A DNA stretch of 53,324 nucleotides from a virus, in the IMG/VR virus record IMGVR_UViG_3300017758_000012, positions 1 through 53,324 of that record; one strand, given 5' to 3'. How positions within the stretch are numbered: position 1 is the first letter of the stretch; each line of letters starts with the position of its first letter. The notes under the pieces are model-generated. The model was given only the letters and a program-made list of their open reading frames with translations, searched no databases and had not been told where the DNA came from. A program made the translations under genes and the position numbers. This document shows, piece by piece, positions 8,201 to 17,200 of the stretch.

Positions 8201-8994
8201 GAACGTAAAAATTGTTCTATTCTTGTTTGTGCTTCTTCTTTAGACATAGTATATTCAATTACATCATATATAAAATCATCATCTAACATAGCTTGAATTT
8301 CTTCTTTATCTTTAGCTTTTCTTTCATCAGATTGTTTTTGTTGAGCAGGTGTTTTTGGTTTAGTATTTTTAGGAGAAAATGGTTTAAGATATTTATCTAT
8401 AATTTTATCTATATCTTGCATTCTATTATCTAATGTATTAGCTACAGCAACAAAATTATTACCGAATAAATTAGCATATTTAGGTAGATTATCTGTTACA
8501 CTTTTCCAAGTACGCATTACAATAGCAGGTGCTAGACTTCTATCTTTACCCCCTGATTTTGTATATCTATCTTGATTCTGACTTAATGAACGTTGTAAAT
8601 CAGTATAAACATAAAGCATAAACACATCATATCCTGCTTCTTTTAATTCATTTTTTAGTTTAACAGTATTATTAAATGAAGCCGCTGTACCATCTAATAT
8701 AAATGATTCTTTACCTTCAATAGTATCTTGTATTTCACCCTTAAATTCTTTATTAGCTTGAGCCATTGCTTTAGCTTGCTTACTTCTTTCTTCAGGTGTT
8801 GCATTTTTAAGATCTAAAGTAACATTAGCTTGTTTAAGTTTATTAATAAATGTATTATCTATATTTAATACTTTTAAACCACCTAAGTCTAAACCTTTTA
8901 ATATATATCCTTTACCTGCTCCAGGTGCACCTGCTAATATAATTGCTTTGGGCATTCCAATTGATTCTTTTAAAATTTGAACTAAGCTTATCAT
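8197..8994 (-). CDS. P-loop kinase (zeta-toxin/AAA_33-like)
   Basis: A 265-residue protein with a clear Walker A motif (AGAPGAGKG, residues 21-29) preceded by a hydrophobic strand (KAIIL), and a second strand (DVFMLYVYTD) with downstream arginines (QDRYTKSGGKDRSL) typical of the lid of small-molecule or zeta-toxin-type kinases. The N-terminus MISLVQILKESIG carries an L-K-E-S motif before the kinase core, similar to the putative prohead-cleaved leaders of neighbouring genes. The C-terminal 60 residues are charged and helical. It overlaps the start of the polyvalent protein by 4 nt. The substrate is unknown. Confidence 0.82.
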   Translation of the reverse strand: MISLVQILKESIGMPKAIILAGAPGAGKGYILKGLDLGGLKVLNIDNTFINKLKQANVTLDLKNATPEERSKQAKAMAQANKEFKGEIQDTIEGKESFILDGTAASFNNTVKLKNELKEAGYDVFMLYVYTDLQRSLSQNQDRYTKSGGKDRSLAPAIVMRTWKSVTDNLPKYANLFGNNFVAVANTLDNRMQDIDKIIDKYLKPFSPKNTKPKTPAQQKQSDERKAKDKEEIQAMLDDDFIYDVIEYTMSKEEAQTRIEQFLRS

Positions 8995-9003
8995 TTATTT
9001 TTA

Positions 9004-9013
9004 TTATAAATAT
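9004..9013 (-). promoter_or_regulatory. Putative late promoter element ATATTTATAA
   Basis: Coding-strand ATATTTATAA, 9 nt upstream of the kinase start at 8994 and touching the stop of the nuclease gene upstream. It would start a separate late transcript for the 0-9 kb cargo block. Confidence 0.45.
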
Positions 9014-9798
9014 TATAAATTTCTCTTAGCTGTAGTTTTAAATTCTGTAAATGTAGGAGAGTGTTTAGGAAATTCTAAATCAAATAATTTTTTAACGGTA
9101 TTAAAAATATCTAAATTTTCTTCTTGTGTTCTTTTTGATTCATGCATTTCCCATCCTTTACCTTTTATTTTTTTACCTGTTTTATCTTCTCCCCTAGATT
9201 TTGATTTTAACCATAATACTCCTACTCTATCTACATTTTTACCATAACATTCTTCATAACATTGAGCGTAGATAGCCCCTTGTAAATCATAAGTTATTTG
9301 TAGATTATTTGAGGTTTTAAAATCTATAATCCACATTTCAGTTTTACCATCAATTTCAATTTCACATACTAAATCACAAGTACCTGCTACTTTTATTTTA
9401 TCTGAAAATAAATGTACTTCTGCTTCAACTAATGTTGGATTATACTTTTCCCAAAAATCAACAAATTTTAAAAACATTTGCCAAACATCGGGATTACACA
9501 TAGGTATTCCATCATTTAAAAAATTTAATTCTTTACCATTAAGATAATCTTCAATCATTTCATGTACTTGAGTACCTTCTTCTGCTGCTTTTTTAACAAT
9601 CCAATCAGCACTAAAACCTACTTTTTTTAACCAATCTTGAAAATGTTTACCTTTTGGATAACAACTTAAAACATAAGTTATAGATGGATAGTATTTACCA
9701 TTTCTTCTATAATATCTAGCATCAGGCAAAGTTATTTGTTTAGAATCTTCACTTATTTCTAAAATTCTATTGTAAGATTTTTTTATATTTTTTTTCAT
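9013..9798 (-). CDS. RecB/Cas4-family PD-(D/E)xK nuclease
   Basis: A 261-residue protein with all hallmarks of the RecB-like exonuclease fold in order: G-T-x-x-H-E (H79), G-T-C-D-L-V (D142), I-I-D-F-K-T-S (D159 and K161) and the D-L-Q-G-A-I-Y-A-Q motif (Q173). These residues bind the metal and the DNA backbone in the family. It overlaps the stop of the primase gene by 4 nt, so a replication or recombination role is likely (processing DNA ends or removing primers). It is much shorter than RecB and lacks a helicase, as is normal for phage stand-alone versions. Confidence 0.88.
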   Translation of the reverse strand: MKKNIKKSYNRILEISEDSKQITLPDARYYRRNGKYYPSITYVLSCYPKGKHFQDWLKKVGFSADWIVKKAAEEGTQVHEMIEDYLNGKELNFLNDGIPMCNPDVWQMFLKFVDFWEKYNPTLVEAEVHLFSDKIKVAGTCDLVCEIEIDGKTEMWIIDFKTSNNLQITYDLQGAIYAQCYEECYGKNVDRVGVLWLKSKSRGEDKTGKKIKGKGWEMHESKRTQEENLDIFNTVKKLFDLEFPKHSPTFTEFKTTAKRNL

Positions 9799-10727
9799 AT
9801 TAATTGTAATTTTCTTTCCATTAATTGGTAAGAAGTTAAAGGAAAAGTATTTTGAATCAAATTAGTAAAATGACTAAATCCTATTTCACTGGGGTCTTTC
9901 CCCTTAAGATCAATTAAATAAACTTCTTTTCCTTCATTCATAAATTCTTCTGCAAATTTAATTGTTTGTTTCATAGCATCTGTATCTAATGCTATATATA
10001 TTTTTTCAATAGTAGATGTTACTATTTTTTTCATTAATTCAGATTGTATATTTTTACCCAATAAAGGTATAGCATTACGTTTTATAGCTATAGCATCAAA
10101 CATACCCTCACATATAACTAAAGGTAAAGACCAGTTAATTAAATGTTCATTTGGTATTATATTTCTTGATGCTTCTGGGTTTTTATATTTAGTATATGGG
10201 TCTTTTTCAAATGATCTACCAGTATAATAATTTAGTTGACCATTTTTATCATAAGATGGTATAATTATCATTTTAGCATATCTACCATACTCACAATACC
10301 CTATATTATATTTTTCAATATCCTCAATAGTTATACCTCTATTTTTTAAATAAACCCATGCTTGTTTTCCTATTATATTTTTATTGTTATTTATTATAGG
10401 AATAAATTCTTTTGGTAATTTTAAATCATATTTAATTATTTCGACATCTTTAACTTGATAACCTGTTTTTACTAATGATTTTAACTCAGAGAAATGTTCT
10501 GGTAGTGCCTTTACTTTTTTAAATAAAGTATTTAAATATTTTCCTTTTTCATTACAAACCCAACAATGCCAAGGGTGGTGTCCTTTTTTATTATCAGTAA
10601 AATTAATTTCTAATTTTGGTTTAGAATGGTTACATAAAGGACAATTAAAAGCTCTATTACCTCGAGCAGTCATTTTTCCACTACCTAATACTTTACTTAC
10701 TAAATTTACTAGTAGTTCATTTATCAT
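9795..10727 (-). CDS. DNA primase (DnaG type: zinc finger plus TOPRIM)
   Basis: A 310-residue protein. The N-terminal zinc finger uses C29, C32, H54 or C55, and C58 (FNCPLC and HPWHCWVC). The TOPRIM domain has the conserved Glu in LPLVICEGMFDA (E207, D211) and the D-x-D motif in IYIALDTDAM (D248, D250). It would synthesise RNA primers for lagging-strand replication. The length is short like T4 gp61 relatives. The upstream region has a TTCGTATATTTCC stretch resembling the -7 part of the window's host-like promoters. No helicase domain is fused, so a separate helicase should lie elsewhere in the genome. Confidence 0.92.
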   Translation of the reverse strand: MINELLVNLVSKVLGSGKMTARGNRAFNCPLCNHSKPKLEINFTDNKKGHHPWHCWVCNEKGKYLNTLFKKVKALPEHFSELKSLVKTGYQVKDVEIIKYDLKLPKEFIPIINNNKNIIGKQAWVYLKNRGITIEDIEKYNIGYCEYGRYAKMIIIPSYDKNGQLNYYTGRSFEKDPYTKYKNPEASRNIIPNEHLINWSLPLVICEGMFDAIAIKRNAIPLLGKNIQSELMKKIVTSTIEKIYIALDTDAMKQTIKFAEEFMNEGKEVYLIDLKGKDPSEIGFSHFTNLIQNTFPLTSYQLMERKLQLI

Positions 10728-10745
10728 GTAGGAAATATACGAATA

Positions 10746-11246
10746 TTACTTTATATCTCCAAAGTCACGTGAAAAAAATTTACCTAATATATTATCATTA
10801 ATATGAGCACTATGTTTATTTTCTAATACTTCATTTTTAAATAAATGTTTAGTTTCATAATATGTTAATAGTTTTTTAGAAGGAACAAATTCTAATATAC
10901 GTTTTTCCCAATTTTCACCTGCATTATCCTGCTGTGATAATGCGACTATTTCTTTTTGAGATCCAAAATAATCTTTCCAATCTGATTCTGTTATAGTTTT
11001 TTGCTTTAAAGGGGTGCGTCCTTTAAGACCTTGTTTAGATCTTTCTTCTTTTAAAGCTTGTAAAGCCTTTTTACCTAATTTTTTATTTCTCTCAAAATAT
11101 AAAACCTTTTTACCTATATATCTTGTATCTGTAGGTTTATGTTTAACTTCATATATAAATCCATAAGTTCCTTTAGGCATATCTTTTATTGATGTTATAA
11201 CCCTTCCCTGGTATATCCAGGTAGCGGTTGTTGGCATATTTGTCAT
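10746..11246 (-). CDS. GIY-YIG family endonuclease
   Basis: A 166-residue protein with the GIY-YIG pair GTYGFIYEV (residues 27-35) and RYIGKK (42-47), spaced as in the catalytic domain of this nuclease family. A lysine-rich segment follows (RNKKLGKKALQALKEE, 53-68). No separate DNA-recognition domain such as NUMOD is obvious. Related genes are common in T4-like phages, either as mobile (homing) nucleases or as host-DNA-degrading enzymes; which applies here cannot be told. It sits between structural genes and the primase, an odd position that fits a mobile gene. Confidence 0.75.
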   Translation of the reverse strand: MTNMPTTATWIYQGRVITSIKDMPKGTYGFIYEVKHKPTDTRYIGKKVLYFERNKKLGKKALQALKEERSKQGLKGRTPLKQKTITESDWKDYFGSQKEIVALSQQDNAGENWEKRILEFVPSKKLLTYYETKHLFKNEVLENKHSAHINDNILGKFFSRDFGDIK

Positions 11247-11264
11247 TTAAAGTTATTAATAAGG

Positions 11265-12452
11265 TTAAATTGAGTCAAATGCTACTTGAATCTCTAAGTC
11301 AGAATTCATTGGTACTTTAGTTGGAACTGATAGTTTTCCAATAGCTAATAAATTTTGTTCATTATCATATAACCCTACTGTTGTTATATAAGGACTAAAA
11401 TATGATCCTGTTGCAAAGTCTTTATAAACATTATTAGTTCCTAAAGGAGCATTTACTTGGCTACCTGATAATAATGATGGGTTTAATGAATAACCAAATT
11501 CATTTTCTCTTACAGTACATTTATATTGATGTTCATATAAGGTAACTGATGAAGACCACCCAACAGTAAGATAATCTAATTGATTAACTCCTACACTCGC
11601 AAATCCATTTTGACCTGTTAAAACATCAGCTCCTAATTGTGCAGTATTGTATTGATATGTGCCTTGAATTGCTTCTGATGAACTTAATGGTGATAAAATA
11701 GCCATTCCATGTTCATAAATTATATTACCACACTGTTGATCATATACTTTAGTACCAGTTACAGAATTTACATATTTGAATCTAAGATTACCATTTCCAT
11801 CATCCCAAACGGTAGACGTATCAGTAGCACCTGCATTATTCCAAACTAAACTAAAGCTTTGAGGTTCAATATTATTACCCCATAATTTTGAGGGAATTGA
11901 GATTGCTGTTATAAAATTATTATTAAGAGTACTATTTATATTAATATCTTCTCCTAATAATGCTGCTCTAGTTTGAGTAATAGTACTTGATAAATAATTA
12001 TCGTATTGAGGACTTTTTACAGCTCCAATAGGCATATTATTTGATCCTTCAATACCTAAATTAAGATTGTTATTTTCAGCAAATGTATTATTTTGAGGAC
12101 CAGATAAACCATATAATAAACTTGAAGTAGCAACTAAACTACCTGACATACTTTGGAAGTAGTTAGAATAATAGAGTTGCATTGCACTTGAATAAACAGA
12201 ATTTGTATTTAATTTATTTACCAACCCCGTAAAATTTTGTGATCCTGAATCAGAAGATGCTTGACTTGAAACCCATGTTGTTTGTTGAGAAGTTTCAAAT
12301 ATTAATTTATTAGCTGGAGGTTGGGTGCCAAAATAAACTTCAACCCCAACATTAGATGCCGTCATAGCATTTCCTGTAAAGCTAAATCCTTTATTAGCTG
12401 AAAAGGGAGTTATTACAATGTCTTTTGTTGTAAATTGTTTGTACGCTGACAT
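11265..12452 (-). CDS. Virion structural protein, paralogue of the next gene
   Basis: A 395-residue Ser/Thr/Asn/Gly-rich beta protein without Cys-rich or membrane parts, typical of tail or fibre components. Its last 90 residues (FGYSLNPSLLSGSQ ... ITTVGLYDNEQNLLAIGKLS) align by eye with the end of the 357-residue protein at 12458-13531 (FNYSSNPSFVSGST ... ITTVGLYNDSNELCAVAKLS). The two genes are therefore diverged paralogues lying 5 nt apart. Placement after the giant baseplate/tail gene suggests tail-tip or fibre proteins. The exact T4 counterpart is not identified. Confidence 0.75.
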   Translation of the reverse strand: MSAYKQFTTKDIVITPFSANKGFSFTGNAMTASNVGVEVYFGTQPPANKLIFETSQQTTWVSSQASSDSGSQNFTGLVNKLNTNSVYSSAMQLYYSNYFQSMSGSLVATSSLLYGLSGPQNNTFAENNNLNLGIEGSNNMPIGAVKSPQYDNYLSSTITQTRAALLGEDININSTLNNNFITAISIPSKLWGNNIEPQSFSLVWNNAGATDTSTVWDDGNGNLRFKYVNSVTGTKVYDQQCGNIIYEHGMAILSPLSSSEAIQGTYQYNTAQLGADVLTGQNGFASVGVNQLDYLTVGWSSSVTLYEHQYKCTVRENEFGYSLNPSLLSGSQVNAPLGTNNVYKDFATGSYFSPYITTVGLYDNEQNLLAIGKLSVPTKVPMNSDLEIQVAFDSI

Positions 12453-12457
12453 ACATT

Positions 12458-13531
12458 TTAGTAATCTAATTTAACTCTAACAAGTAGTTCTTTTGTAAAA
12501 TCTTTAGCTAATGGTCTGCTTAATTTTGCTACAGCACATAATTCATTTGAATCATTATATAAACCTACTGTTGTAATGAATGTTTGTGGATTATTTTGCA
12601 TTTGAGGCCATAACAATTGTCCTGTTGAACCTGAAACAAATGATGGATTTGAAGAGTAATTAAAATCTGCATTTTGAGCTCTTACAAAATAAAAATCAGA
12701 TGCTAATGTTTCTTGAGAATTTAATCTAAAAGTATTTCCAGCAAATACACTTTGAGATATAGCCCCATACAGTTTAGACATATTTTCATCATTTTGATTT
12801 GAATTTCTTAATGTACCTAAACTAATACCTCCATCAGTTCCAAAAGGTTGATCGCCATCTAATGCTGCTGCATTTAATAATATTAATCCTACATCTGGTA
12901 AAAATAAACCATATGATCCTGAATCTGGTGTATAACCATTAGCATTTAAACCTGTATAAACTGTTCCTTCTGATCCCGAAACTACTTGGTAAACTCTTCC
13001 AGCATTTCCAAAAACATTACCAGTACTTATATTACTATTATCTGTTAGACTTAATGTTACACCTGCACCTGCTCCAGTACCTCCTGATGATCCTGATAAA
13101 GATAAAGCCATTGTACCTAAAGCTAATGATTCTTTATATCTTGCTCTTTCAAATGATAAAGCATAAAAGTATGATGATGAATAATTTCCAAATATAAAAG
13201 GTTCTGTATCATCTCCTAAAGCTATATTTTGATACTGACCAAATATAGTAGATGAAGGTGATTTACCTAAAACTAAAGTATTATAAAGTAAACTACCACT
13301 ACCTACTTCATCACCATAAGCTATATCAAATTGAACTGCTGCTGTAGTTTCTGTAGATGATGTTTGATAGACATGAATATAATATTGTCCTGAATTAGAT
13401 GAGTTTTGGACTGATGAGGTATAAACCTCAGTTAATCGAGGTTCATTTCCACTCCATAAAGTTCCTGTTGTAGAATCTATACTATTAATTATGTCACCTG
13501 CACCAAATGTTGTAAAAGCTCCGTTAGCCAT
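12458..13531 (-). CDS. Virion structural protein, paralogue of the previous gene
   Basis: A 357-residue Gly/Ser/Asn-rich beta protein. The C-terminal domain (F-x-Y-S-x-N-P-S-x-x-S-G-S ... I-T-T-V-G-L-Y) is shared with the adjacent 395-residue protein; the N-terminal two-thirds differ, including a Gly-rich turn (SLSGSSGGTGAGAGVTLSL, about residues 145-163). A shared C-terminal module with different N-terminal parts suggests two versions of one tail component, for example fibre segments with different attachment or binding ends. Late-gene context supports a virion role. Confidence 0.75.
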   Translation of the reverse strand: MANGAFTTFGAGDIINSIDSTTGTLWSGNEPRLTEVYTSSVQNSSNSGQYYIHVYQTSSTETTAAVQFDIAYGDEVGSGSLLYNTLVLGKSPSSTIFGQYQNIALGDDTEPFIFGNYSSSYFYALSFERARYKESLALGTMALSLSGSSGGTGAGAGVTLSLTDNSNISTGNVFGNAGRVYQVVSGSEGTVYTGLNANGYTPDSGSYGLFLPDVGLILLNAAALDGDQPFGTDGGISLGTLRNSNQNDENMSKLYGAISQSVFAGNTFRLNSQETLASDFYFVRAQNADFNYSSNPSFVSGSTGQLLWPQMQNNPQTFITTVGLYNDSNELCAVAKLSRPLAKDFTKELLVRVKLDY

Positions 13532-13551
13532 GTTTTTTTTGTTTTAAATTT

Positions 13552-14202
13552 TTATTGCATTCCTGCTGATTTTCTTAACTCAAATGGAACCTGTAATCTT
13601 GCTCCTGTATTTCTACCTACAACTGTTAAAGTTGCATATAATGTATCTAAAGAACCAAATATATTAATTGAGGTAGCAGTAAGTGTAAAGTTAGTTCCTG
13701 TTACTGTTTTAGAAACATTAGTACCTAAAGTTGTTTGTTGGTTTAATGCTTCATTTGAATTAGCTCCTCCACCTGTAATATTAGCATAAGTAATATTTGA
13801 CATAGTTACAGTATAACCATCTGCTTCTGACTCTACACCTGAAAATGTTTGGGTTTGTGGTGTAAATGATGGTGCTAAAGTTTCTCCTGTTACTAATTGA
13901 ATAACTGATGGTGCTATAATAGTAGGCATAACTGCAGTTGAACGAGGTAAAGTAACTAATTTATACTTCATTGTTTGTAATTCATTAGGAAATGCCTCTA
14001 ATACAGGCATATTTTCAATTGCCTCCCCATAATAAGCTGATCCTGATGGGTGGTTTGGATTATATAAAGAATAATCTACTTCATCATCTGCTAATGAAAA
14101 TTGTGTTATATTAAAAGCATTACCACCTTGAGCTAATAATTCTCTTCCTTTTTTTGTTAAAATAGCATCTACTGTTACTACTTGATTATTTAAATATCCC
14201 AT
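13552..14202 (-). CDS. Virion structural protein (tail or baseplate)
   Basis: A 216-residue protein starting MGYLNNQVVTVDAILTKKGR, then ELLAQGGNAFNITQFSLADDEVDY. This opening, a strand followed by 'TKKGRELLA', is one I associate with conserved tail proteins of marine myophages. The rest is Thr/Ser/Asn-rich beta structure ending in a strand pair (YATLTVVGRNTGARLQVPFE). It has its own ATATTTATAA element 17 nt upstream and leads a three-gene structural set (this gene and the two paralogues). The specific role is unknown. Confidence 0.72.
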   Translation of the reverse strand: MGYLNNQVVTVDAILTKKGRELLAQGGNAFNITQFSLADDEVDYSLYNPNHPSGSAYYGEAIENMPVLEAFPNELQTMKYKLVTLPRSTAVMPTIIAPSVIQLVTGETLAPSFTPQTQTFSGVESEADGYTVTMSNITYANITGGGANSNEALNQQTTLGTNVSKTVTGTNFTLTATSINIFGSLDTLYATLTVVGRNTGARLQVPFELRKSAGMQ

Positions 14203-14219
14203 TTTTTATTAGTATTTTA

Positions 14220-14229
14220 TTATAAATAT
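14220..14229 (-). promoter_or_regulatory. Putative late promoter element ATATTTATAA
   Basis: Coding-strand ATATTTATAA, 17 nt before the start at 14202, in the 57-nt gap after the 2,632-residue gene. It would give an internal late start for the three structural genes below. Confidence 0.5.
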
Positions 14230-14259
14230 ATGTATTTTTTGTTTCTAATCCAAATTATA

Positions 14260-17200
14260 TTAAGCATTCGAACCTCCTAAATTGTCAGGACTGTCTTGTG
14301 TAAATACATTTTCAGATTTTAATTTATTAATTATTTTTTGAACATTTCTTTGTTGCACTTCAGTTAGATCATTTGGTATTAAATAACCATCACCAGATAA
14401 CGTTAAAGCACCTGCTGATCCTGATGGTTGGTTTGCATTTAATATAACTCTATCATCTGCTTCTACTCTTTTCCTTAAAGTCATAGCATATATTTTTCCT
14501 TCTGGTATTTTATTTTCCAAATCATTTGGGTTAGGAGTTACTACTAGTCTATCAAATAAAAATCCAGGATCTAGAGGGGCGAATGCTGTTTTAGAGGTTT
14601 GGTCCTGGTTTGAAATTAACATAGGTGATAGTGAACATGAATTATATAGTACAGATCCAGTGAAATTAGATGATAGTTCATTAGTCTCTATACTAGAACT
14701 TAAATTTAATATGTAATTAGTAGACATGTTCCAACAAACATCAGCGGGGTTTACATTAGTTACATTAGTTCTATTAAACAATGATGCTGTTATTCCAATT
14801 ATTCCAGTTCCATCTACAACAGAATGAGTATTAAGTGCTGTAAGGGAACCACTAGTATACATATAATCTTCATTTTCATCATAAGATTGAAAGTTAAAGG
14901 TTACATTATTATTAAAAGCTGATCTATATCTTTTCCATAATTCTGTAAAGCTAAAATAACCATCTGATGGAAGAGGTCCTTGTGATGTAACTCTTGTAGG
15001 TGTTATACCAGTATTATATGATTCAACTATAGTAGATTGTATCTCAAACTTAACAGTAGCACTAGCTTTAAAATTTGAATTTGTAGTCCATATATTAGGA
15101 GGCATCATATTATATCCTAAAACTGTAAAATCCTGATCTTGTTTTCCTAAAATACTAGGATTAGCGGGATCTACAAAATATGAATATGAGACCCTTATTT
15201 CATCTCCTACTTCAATATCCAAAATTTGATTATTTGTTACTCTATATTCAGGTAATAATGACCCCGATATATTCCATCTATAATAATTATTTGGGTTTTC
15301 TTTTTCATTTAAATTTAATAAAGGTAAGGAACCATTTCGAGGTGTGGAAAAAGGACCAAAAGACAATAATATATTTCCACTACTTGCTATTATAGGATTT
15401 ATATACATTCCCCTATTACCAGAAGCTCCCATTCTACTAATAGATACACTACTAGTTGTAGTTGATGAACCTAAAGGATATATATCTCCTAAACGTATTA
15501 ATTTATTCCAGGAATTAAACATCATTAATGAAGGTCCATTTATAGAAAAGGTGTTTATTAATGAGGTATTAGTGTTATCATTGAAAACAGAACTAGGTAA
15601 TTGTCCTGGGTTAGGACCTCTTAAATTTAATATACCTTGTGATTTTCCATTTTCATCTAATAAACTCGATGTATATAATAAAATTGGTTGTGGGGATTCA
15701 CTATAAAATTCTTGTGTAGAAGGAGAATAAATAATACTACCTGATGAGTAAACCTTATTAATATTAGAAGCATTAAGTACAGATGATTGAGATATTGTAT
15801 ATGCAGTATTATTAACTCCAAATCCCATATAAGAAGCACTTAAAAGAAGTGATTGAGACGCAGGAGTAATTTCTATATTTGGATTATTAACTGTTACAAG
15901 ATTACTTAAATTGCTAAAATCTTTAGCAACATCATAATCGTACCAAATTGGTAAATTATAATATTGAATAGGTGATATATTATCTAAATTTACTTGATTA
16001 GAATGGTATGCTATAAAATTAATTCCCCCAGCATTAATTTCTCTAGCTCCTACACCTAAATTTGTATAACTAAGTATAGTACCCCCTACATTATTAAAGG
16101 TTTTATTTGATTGGTTGTAAACAATTGTTGCTTCCCTTCCAGGCATAAAAGTAGAAGACATTGCTACTAAATTTTCATTACTACCATTTATTAAAGATGA
16201 AGTGATAATTGGAGATTGTTCATTTAATATTTCTTCAAAAGGAATTTGAATTAATTGATCAATATTAAAAGTAGTAGTACCAAAATATTCTTTACTTTCT
16301 AAAGAGGATTTAAAGTGAGCAATATTAATTGGATTTCTATCAATTACTGCATTTTTACCGTAGGAAGTGTCTCCCGTCCAACTACCAGTTTCACCATTAA
16401 TGTATTGAACTTTATTTTGAGTTAGTAAAAATGGAGGATTTGCTAATCCTGTAATTCCTGTATCTGTAGATCTTCCAATTGCTAAACTTTCAGAAGGTAT
16501 TCCTGTGTAAAAATTATAATCTGCACTTTCTAATAAACATCCTACATATCTTGGATTTATTATTGCTTTTGTAGTATAATTACTATCAGGTACCTCTGAG
16601 TATTCTAATAAATCTTCATCAGTAGCCGTTCCTTCCCATCCTAGTTGTGAAGCTGAAATAGTTAAGGCATAGTCATTTGGAATTCCTTCTTTTAGTTCAA
16701 AACCAGGTGATACAGGGTCAAAATCCTGATCAAATAAAAATGAGTTTTTTCTACTACCACTTACATTATTAAGAAGTGGATTATATGGGGAAGCTTGAAA
16801 TAATTGACTTGCTGTTGGTAATATTGTAAAAGCATCTCTTTTAAAGAAATGTTTAGGTCCTAAAATCTCAGGTGGAGCAGTTATAAGTATATTTGATAAT
16901 GTTCCATAAGTTCCAATAGCAGCAAAAAACATTGCTGTTGTTTGTCCCACAGCTTGAGTCCATGTTCCCGTAAAAGTTCCATTTGTGGTTGATCTAATAC
17001 TTGATCCTACACCATTAGCTGTTCCTCCAGGTGTAGATAAGGAGCTTAATCCTATGTCATAATTTGATCCTCCCTGACCATCATTACCTATACCGGATAT
17101 AGTATATTGAATGCTATATTGTACTCCAGGTATAAGATCTGTAATTGAATTTTGTAAATAAGTTGTTGTAGTTGAAGGTGTATCTACTCCTCCTTGAAAT

